Shown here: piece after piece, positions 32,887 to 37,041 of the stretch
Position numbering within the stretch: position 1 is the first letter of the stretch
Layout of the letters: every line of letters starts with the position of its first letter
Origin: Candidatus Saccharimonadota bacterium
GTDB taxonomy: Bacteria; Patescibacteriota; Saccharimonadia; Saccharimonadales; Saccharimonadaceae
DNA length: 37,041 bases
Assembly (NCBI GenBank): GCA_017510075.1
Contig: JAFWNY010000001.1
Span: 1 to 37,041 of the forward strand
Direction: 5' to 3'
Translations under genes and position numbers: made by a program
Notes under the pieces: generated by a model
What the model saw: the letters and a program-made list of their open reading frames with translations, nothing else
What the model was told of the DNA's origin: nothing
Database searches by the model: none

Positions 32887-32936
32887 AAACAACCTGTGAT
32901 ATCTGTTATTATAGATATCATTATAACATATTTTGG
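32866..32936 (+). repeat. Array repeat copy (a): ychF start, leader and promoter
   Basis: Contains GATTCCTATCTTTAAATTCA, the reverse complement of ychF codons 1-7, then ACAACCTG, the ychF leader and the TGTTATAAT box. Only the right half of the palindrome is present, since the left side here is ychF coding sequence. This looks like the original anchor site. Confidence 0.8.
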
Positions 32937-32944
32937 TGTATAAT
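32920..32944. promoter_or_regulatory. Divergent promoter elements between ychF and the first cassette gene
   Basis: On the minus strand TGTTATAAT (hexamer 32920-32925) serves ychF with a leader of about 27 nt. On the plus strand TATAAT at 32939-32944 ends seven bases before ATG 32952. The minus-strand element lies within repeat copy (a) and is also present in copy (c); copy (d) has TATAGT. Confidence 0.65.
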
Positions 32945-32951
32945 GTTTAAT

Positions 32952-33908
32952 ATGAGTAATAAAGAGCTTGAGCCTAAAGAAAGTAGCCCTGATTTATCTG
33001 AAGCGGAGAGAGTCTTGGGTTCGATGCCATCGTTTGAAGACTTCAGGCGTGGAGTTGAAGAGAAGAATGGTATTGTCTCTGGGTTAGATAAAATTGCGGA
33101 AAAATATAGGTATGGCGAAGAGCTTAGGGAAACACTAGAGATGATTGTTCCACAAATTGTAGATTACTTTGATGATTCGGAGGTTGTCTTAAAAGTGCTT
33201 GATAACTGTCCAATTTTTATGGTTGAACCAGGGAAAAATTTAAGCGAGGCTGCGAATGAGTATTTTGGTACAAATGAAGAGTTGCCAACAATAGCGTCTG
33301 GTGGCGCATCTATTATACCTAGAATTACTGAGGACGGCCGTATTGAAGTTAAAAAAGGAATTGTTTTAAGGAGCGATCATGAGGGTAGTTTACAAACTTT
33401 AGTTCACGAAATATGTCATCAAGTTGCATCTGTAAACAAAGAACCACAACTTGAATCTGATGGAAGAATAAGAATTGATATTGGACTATCGTCTGAGTAT
33501 TATGGAGTAGACGAGAATGGCGAGATGAGAATGGTTGAATCGAAGCGAGATTTCTTAGAGGAAATGATGAACGCTTACGATACAGAAAAAATCATGAAGG
33601 GCATTAAAGGGGATAGTTTTGAAAGTAATGAGTATGGTATTTTGAGAAAGATAGCTCATGCATGTTCAGCTGATGCGATTCAAAAGTTAGAGCGATTAAG
33701 AATTCATGGTGATAATACAGGGAATTCTGTTGACTATGAAAAACTTGACGATGTTAGTTTGGCGCTAGATAATATCATGAATATTCCTCATAAAATTGCT
33801 TTATCAAAAGAGATGGCTGGTGGTGATAGAGAGAAGGCTAAAATCATTCGTCAAGAAATGGACCAGCGTAATTATGAAGAAGCAGTTAATGGCTTGAATG
33901 GTTTTTAA
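32952..33908 (+). CDS. HExxH zinc metallopeptidase-like protein (cassette 1)
   Basis: 318 residues from ATG 32952; an ATG three codons upstream overlaps the TATAAT box. No signal peptide. SLQTLVHEICHQVAS carries H152-E153-x-x-H156, a zincin motif, and KRDFLEEMMNAYDTE about 50 residues later offers E203/E204 as third ligand, as in gluzincins. The N-terminal part is acidic and helical, the C-terminus helical. Substrate unknown. It stands alone between repeats (a) and (b), ending six bases before (b), with A/T-rich codons unlike ychF. Confidence 0.7.
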   Translation: MSNKELEPKESSPDLSEAERVLGSMPSFEDFRRGVEEKNGIVSGLDKIAEKYRYGEELRETLEMIVPQIVDYFDDSEVVLKVLDNCPIFMVEPGKNLSEAANEYFGTNEELPTIASGGASIIPRITEDGRIEVKKGIVLRSDHEGSLQTLVHEICHQVASVNKEPQLESDGRIRIDIGLSSEYYGVDENGEMRMVESKRDFLEEMMNAYDTEKIMKGIKGDSFESNEYGILRKIAHACSADAIQKLERLRIHGDNTGNSVDYEKLDDVSLALDNIMNIPHKIALSKEMAGGDREKAKIIRQEMDQRNYEEAVNGLNGF

Positions 33909-33913
33909 AAATT

Positions 33914-33963
33914 AGGTTGGTTTAAAAATTCAAGATTCCGATCTTTAAATTCAAAACCAACCT
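33914..33963 (+). repeat. Array repeat copy (b): perfect outer palindrome
   Basis: Outer arms AGGTTGGTTT (33914-33923) and AAACCAACCT (33954-33963) are perfectly complementary. Inside is AAGAT-TCCG-ATCTT (33932-33945) flanked by unequal A/T segments. Beyond 33963 the similarity to the ychF leader fades. The ychF-like mini-frame here would begin with TTG. Confidence 0.85.
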
Positions 33964-34075
33964 TTCTGTCCGTTAAATATAGCTATTATTATATCATTTT
34001 TGTATATTATTGATAAGCGGTAATGGTTTTTAGTGTATAATTAATAGTAAGTAATTGATGAAAGGAATAAAGCAT

Positions 34076-34780
34076 ATGCAAATTTTTATGAATGGCCACG
34101 GAGAAAAGGATTTTGCGCCAGACGAAATAGTAGCCAGTGTTACTTTTAATTATCATGCAAGTACCTATGATGAGGCTTTGAAAGGTGGGGTTGAAAAAGT
34201 TAAAAATTATATAGATAGTATCGCAGAAACAACAGATTTTAAAACTGAGGATTTTAAAACTAAAGCATATTCTGTACAAGAGCGTTTCCATATAAATAGA
34301 TTAGACCCTAAAACTGAAGCTGATTTAGATAAGAATTTACAGAAGCGCGTTTCAGATGGATTTTTCTTTACGCAATTTGCGTGTTTAGAATTTGATTATG
34401 ATAAAATGCGTTTAGCTAAGCTTCTTGCTACTTCGTCAAAAATCCCAAATGCCCCAATGTTGCACATTGATTTTACATTGAAAGATATTGAATCAAAAAA
34501 GAGAGAGCTTATATCTGTTGCTTATGAAGATGCAAAGAAGAAAGCTGAAGCCTTGGCGGTTGCCGCCAATAAGAATTTGAGAGATTGTGTGCGCGTAGAA
34601 ATTGACTATGTTTCACATAACGAGATGAGAGGCGATATGATGTTTGATAAAGCGGCTGCATTCAGGGGTGCACCAATGGATGATTTTGAGCAACAAATAA
34701 AAAATATCGACGAAACCTTCAAACCTGATGATATTACTTTATCAAAAGAAATCAGTTGCGTTTGGGAAACAAGTAATTAG
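34076..34780 (+). CDS. SIMPL-domain (DUF541) protein (cassette 2)
   Basis: 234 residues from ATG 34076, chosen because AAAGGAA lies about eight bases upstream. The pattern is that of SIMPL proteins: MNGHGEKDFAPDEIVASVTFNYHASTYDEAL at the start, FFTQFACLEFDYDKMRLAKLL in the middle and AYEDAKKKAEALAVAANKNL with a following VRVEIDYVS. Most SIMPL proteins are periplasmic or surface; this one has no signal peptide, so it should be cytoplasmic. TATAAT at 34036-34041 is a likely -10. It shares its unit with the convergent helical gene. Confidence 0.8.
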   Translation: MQIFMNGHGEKDFAPDEIVASVTFNYHASTYDEALKGGVEKVKNYIDSIAETTDFKTEDFKTKAYSVQERFHINRLDPKTEADLDKNLQKRVSDGFFFTQFACLEFDYDKMRLAKLLATSSKIPNAPMLHIDFTLKDIESKKRELISVAYEDAKKKAEALAVAANKNLRDCVRVEIDYVSHNEMRGDMMFDKAAAFRGAPMDDFEQQIKNIDETFKPDDITLSKEISCVWETSN

Positions 34781-34822
34781 GGATGAAAATAGGATGAGTT
34801 TAGCTGATATTCCTGCTACTTT

Positions 34823-35275
34823 TTAAACGGAAAGTTTATCTGCGACTATTTTTACAGATTTTTCTAAGGTTAGAGCGAGATTATTAAAGAAACATAGCGC
34901 ATAAATGTTCAAATATAAATCTGGGGAATAGTCGAAAAATGAGATTAACTCCCACCAGGCACTTCTTATTAGCTCTGAAACATCATCATATTGCAGTTTT
35001 TCCCTAGAAGACGCTTGGGCAAGTTTTATAGATGAATTTAGAATTGATTCTGCGCAAGAGTCAAAGCGTTTTACTTCACGTATAATTTGAGATTCATTTT
35101 CTGCTAGATTTAGCTTTAAACTTTCTGCGTTCATATTGTATATATCAAGATTAAGTTCAGTCATAGTTTCTGATAATTTTTTGAATGCAGCTAGCCATTC
35201 ATCAATAGTGTGTTTTCCGGACGCAACGATAATTTTGTCTAAATAGTTTTTTGTAAATTCCTCATTTTTGATCAT
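34823..35275 (-). CDS. Helical protein of unknown function (cassette 2)
   Basis: 150 residues; not recognised. Almost entirely helical and soluble: MIKNEEFTKNYLDKIIVASG, EWLAAFKKLSETMTELNLDIY, then SELIRSAWWELISFFDYSPD. On the minus strand TGATATAAT (hexamer 35299-35304) and a weak GAGGG precede the ATG. It is convergent to the SIMPL gene; no repeat separates the two, so they may be one unit or an older fused pair. Confidence 0.6.
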   Translation of the reverse strand: MIKNEEFTKNYLDKIIVASGKHTIDEWLAAFKKLSETMTELNLDIYNMNAESLKLNLAENESQIIREVKRFDSCAESILNSSIKLAQASSREKLQYDDVSELIRSAWWELISFFDYSPDLYLNIYALCFFNNLALTLEKSVKIVADKLSV

Positions 35276-35343
35276 TATCTAGCCCTCTTATTTATTAAAT
35301 TATATCATTTTTGAGCCGCCCGATATCAAATCGGCTTCTCATT

Positions 35344-35431
35344 GGTCGGTTTAGAAATTCAAGATTCCGATCTTTAGTATTTAAACCAACCTGTATCTGC
35401 TATTATAGGTATATATTATAACATATTTTGG
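35344..35431 (+). repeat. Array repeat copy (c)
   Basis: GGTCGGTTTA pairs with TAAACCAACC (one mismatch), with AAGAT-TCCG-ATCTT inside. The right side continues as a diverged ychF leader and keeps TGTTATAAT and the ATATTTTGG end found in copy (a). Confidence 0.85.
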
Positions 35432-35490
35432 AGGTGTCTGAGGATTTTTATCCGGGCTGTGTTCTATGTGGACTTTTTGTTATATAGATA

Positions 35491-36414
35491 TTATGTTTTT
35501 GAATAGATTGTTCGTAAGCAACCGCTTATTTGTCGACCATCTGGATCATCTTCAGTGCCTATCCTGTCACGATAACTGCTATACATATCGCCTCGTATCG
35601 TATGGTTAAATTCTTTAGGGCAAGTTCCTTTATATTCTTTTTTGTCATTAGCTATAATAAGATTTACAGACGCTAGTTTTAGATTGTTTTGTTTTATCAC
35701 TTTAGCAATCTCAGACTCTATCGATGCAAAGTCTATCCAATCAAGGTTATATATATCCAAATTATTAGGATAAGGCGCTATTGTTAAATATATTTCCATA
35801 TTATCATTTCCTTTTTCTTCTAGCTGAGCCAGAAAATCATCGAATGAATCAAATGGGCCATTAAGCACGGAAGATTCAGCGCGGTTTATAATGGTAGTGT
35901 GAGCATTATAAGGTATTGATTGCGAGATAACATCTTCAAGGAGTTTGATGCCATATTTTTCATAATAATAATCTTCTAAATTAAAACCATATTTTGTTTC
36001 ATAGTAATTATCCCGAAAACTATTGTCGTAGTGATAGGCACTTACTCTAAATGTGGCGTTTTTCAATGATGTAGACGAAAAAACTACTTGACAATAGCCA
36101 GAGTCAAACCATCCGCAAGAGGGGTCACCAGATACATAATAGAAAGTATCATTCTTATATTTTTCAGTTAAGTACGATTCGTATTCTGATAGCGATGGTC
36201 CGACAAACATTGACTTTACGTTTTTGCATATTGGAAGAATGATAGCGAAGAAAAGAAAAATTGACCCTAAAATTGAAGAAACAATTATAATTATATGTTT
36301 CGTGTTTATTATATTATTTTTATAATTGCTCGACTGTTCAGACAATTGTTGTTGTAATTCGTTTTGAGGGTTAGTTTGTGTATTATATTCTTGGAATTCC
36401 TGCTCATTGTCCAT
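35491..36414 (-). CDS. Membrane-anchored extracytoplasmic protein, unknown function (cassette 3)
   Basis: 307 residues; not recognised. An Asn/Gln-rich cytoplasmic N-terminus of about 38 residues precedes one membrane helix (HIIIIVSSILGSIFLFFAIILPIC). The outer domain holds four Cys (SCGW, YCQV, GTCPKE, GCLR), probably two disulfides, and many Tyr/Asp. TGCTATAAT ends six bases before the ATG, so the gene has its own leaderless-type promoter as well as the promoter carried by repeat (d). Confidence 0.65.
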   Translation of the reverse strand: MDNEQEFQEYNTQTNPQNELQQQLSEQSSNYKNNIINTKHIIIIVSSILGSIFLFFAIILPICKNVKSMFVGPSLSEYESYLTEKYKNDTFYYVSGDPSCGWFDSGYCQVVFSSTSLKNATFRVSAYHYDNSFRDNYYETKYGFNLEDYYYEKYGIKLLEDVISQSIPYNAHTTIINRAESSVLNGPFDSFDDFLAQLEEKGNDNMEIYLTIAPYPNNLDIYNLDWIDFASIESEIAKVIKQNNLKLASVNLIIANDKKEYKGTCPKEFNHTIRGDMYSSYRDRIGTEDDPDGRQISGCLRTIYSKT

Positions 36415-36480
36415 AACTTAATTATAGCATTTTTCGTTTACTCTTTTAAAATTGATTTTGAAGAAAATGGGATTAAAATC

Positions 36481-36564
36481 AGGTTAGTTTATTAATTCAA
36501 GATTCCGATCTTTAAATTCATAACCTGCCTGTGATATCTGTTATTATAGATATAACTATAACAT
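36481..36564 (+). repeat. Array repeat copy (d)
   Basis: AGGTTAGTTT and AACCTGCCT form a weaker outer pair around the same AAGAT-TCCG-ATCTT core. From 36529 to 36553 the sequence is identical to the ychF leader copy (a). On the minus strand it encodes ATG plus eight codons, MNLKIGILN, and a stop. Confidence 0.85.
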
Positions 36565-36618
36565 GTTCTTATGTTATATATATTATATATGTTATTATAT
36601 AGCTATGAGGAGATATAA

Positions 36619-37032
36619 ATGAAAATATGTATTTGCTGCAGTTTATCATTCACCGACGAAGTGAAGAAAATAGCTGATAGATTGCATGAGCTTGGACACG
36701 AAGTGCTTTTGCCTAATGGGGTTATAGTTGATGCGATTCATAAACTAGATTTTGATCCAGTTGGAGCTAAACGAGGAAACGGCTATGATTTTGTTAGAGA
36801 GCATTTCAAGAAGGTTGAAGAATCTGATGCTATACTAGTATGTAACTTTACAAAAAATGGTATAGACAACTATGTTGGAGCAAATACGTTTTTAGAAATG
36901 GGATTTGCATATTATGTTAAAAAACCAATTTATGCGTTAAACCCATTACCGGATTATAAATATATAAATGATGAACTATTGAATTTTGATGTTATGGTTA
37001 TAAATGGTGATTTATCAGAGATAAAAGAATAG
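36619..37032 (+). CDS. Nucleoside 2-deoxyribosyltransferase-like protein (cassette 4)
   Basis: 137 residues, about the size of the family. GAGGAGA precedes the ATG. MKICICCSLSF and the KIADRLHELGHEVLLPNG Rossmann-like start, then KKVEESDAILVCNFTKNGIDNYVGANTFLEMGFAYYVKKPIYAL, match the 2-deoxyribosyltransferase/TIR-like superfamily. E93 in GANTFLEMG corresponds to the usual catalytic Glu. Members move deoxyribose between bases or hydrolyse nucleotides, including NAD-consuming defence enzymes; which applies is unknown. The stop TAG is completed by the next repeat. Confidence 0.75.
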   Translation: MKICICCSLSFTDEVKKIADRLHELGHEVLLPNGVIVDAIHKLDFDPVGAKRGNGYDFVREHFKKVEESDAILVCNFTKNGIDNYVGANTFLEMGFAYYVKKPIYALNPLPDYKYINDELLNFDVMVINGDLSEIKE

Positions 37033-37041
37033 GTTGGTTTA
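37031..37041 (+). repeat. Array repeat copy (e), truncated by the window edge
   Basis: The last 11 bases, AGGTTGGTTTA, equal the start of copy (b). The preceding base with AG forms the stop codon of the last gene. Confidence 0.7.

Larger units (their letters stand above)
32866..37041. mobile_element. Cassette array anchored at the 5' end of ychF, open at right edge
   Basis: Five copies of one direct repeat (32866-32936, 33914-33963, 35344-35431, 36481-36564 and 37031 to the edge) separate four units of about 1.0, 1.4, 1.1 and 0.55 kb. The units carry five AT-rich genes in both orientations: metallopeptidase, SIMPL protein plus helical unknown, membrane-anchored unknown, deoxyribosyltransferase-like. 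Gene ends lie close to repeats; the last stop codon TAG is partly made of the repeat itself. Codon usage is A/T-ending, unlike the C-ending codons of the core genes upstream. The layout is that of an integron-like or site-specific insertion array, but no integrase or transposase is visible, so the mechanism is inferred. Confidence 0.65.

Noticed and set aside
33914-36564. CRISPR array
   Set aside because: The repeats are 550-1430 bp apart and separated by genes, not by short uniform spacers, and no cas gene is present.
36553-36580. dif-like XerCD site in repeat (d)
   Set aside because: TATAACAT-N6-ATGTTATA is palindromic and TTATGTTATAT resembles a XerD arm, but the left arm does not fit at the correct spacing and the other repeats lack the right arm.
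32866-37041. Canonical integron with attC sites
   Set aside because: No integrase gene is in the window, the arm boxes do not match GTTRRRY/RYYYAAC exactly, and cassette genes lie in both orientations. The array is described as integron-like only.

Overview
The window looks like a chromosomal segment of a very small-genome bacterium of the Candidate Phyla Radiation, most probably Saccharibacteria (TM7). This rests on gene content and style, not on a marker tree: short intergenic gaps, CCA-encoded tRNAs, reduced housekeeping genes beside many secreted or membrane proteins of unknown function, TAA/TAG/TGA all used as stops, and many genes whose extended -10 box (TGnTATAAT) lies only 6-9 nt before the start codon, suggesting leaderless mRNAs.

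Layout. 1-5.8 kb (all minus strand): a surface protein with Listeria-Bacteroides (InlB-type) repeats cut by the left edge, a DUF11-type anchored surface protein, a secreted Pro/Thr-rich protein with a small membrane protein, and a coiled-coil protein; two related hairpin-rich elements in opposite orientation flank the middle pair. 5.9-15 kb: core genes - tRNA-His, tRNA-Gly, tpiA, a eukaryotic-type phosphomannomutase-like HAD enzyme, a PfkB-like/class I aldolase fusion, bL25, grpE, hrcA with a CIRCE operator, ftsK, tRNA-Gln and a CAT-anticodon tRNA. 15-17 kb: a UvrD/Rep helicase gene broken by one in-frame TGA.

17-24 kb is an accessory, defence-like block: a DUF4143 AAA ATPase with two palindromic sites at its promoter, an unknown protein with a HEPN-like C-terminus, an unknown convergent gene, a WxL/DUF916-like envelope protein, a small membrane-anchored protein and a two-gene unit with the layout of Kiwa (KwaA-KwaB). 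24-30 kb: two paralogous two-cysteine surface proteins, an unknown soluble protein, an envelope thioredoxin-like/rhodanese pair, a secreted HNH nuclease and small unknowns. 30-32.9 kb: RNase HII-YraN fusion, bL19 and the ATPase YchF.

32.87-37.04 kb is the most unusual part. Starting exactly at the 5' end of ychF, AT-rich one- or two-gene units are separated by copies of a direct repeat. Each copy has an imperfect palindrome (outer arms AGGTTGGTTT / AAACCAACCT around AAGAT-TCCG-ATCTT), and its right half is a copy of the first seven ychF codons plus, in two of the three full copies, the ychF leader and promoter. Five copies are visible (one at ychF, three internal, one cut by the right edge). 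The cargo is a HExxH metallopeptidase, a SIMPL-domain protein, a helical unknown, a membrane-anchored unknown and a nucleoside 2-deoxyribosyltransferase-like protein. This resembles an integron-like cassette array that uses ychF as anchor, but no recombinase is in the window and the repeats are not canonical attC sites. The array continues beyond the right edge.
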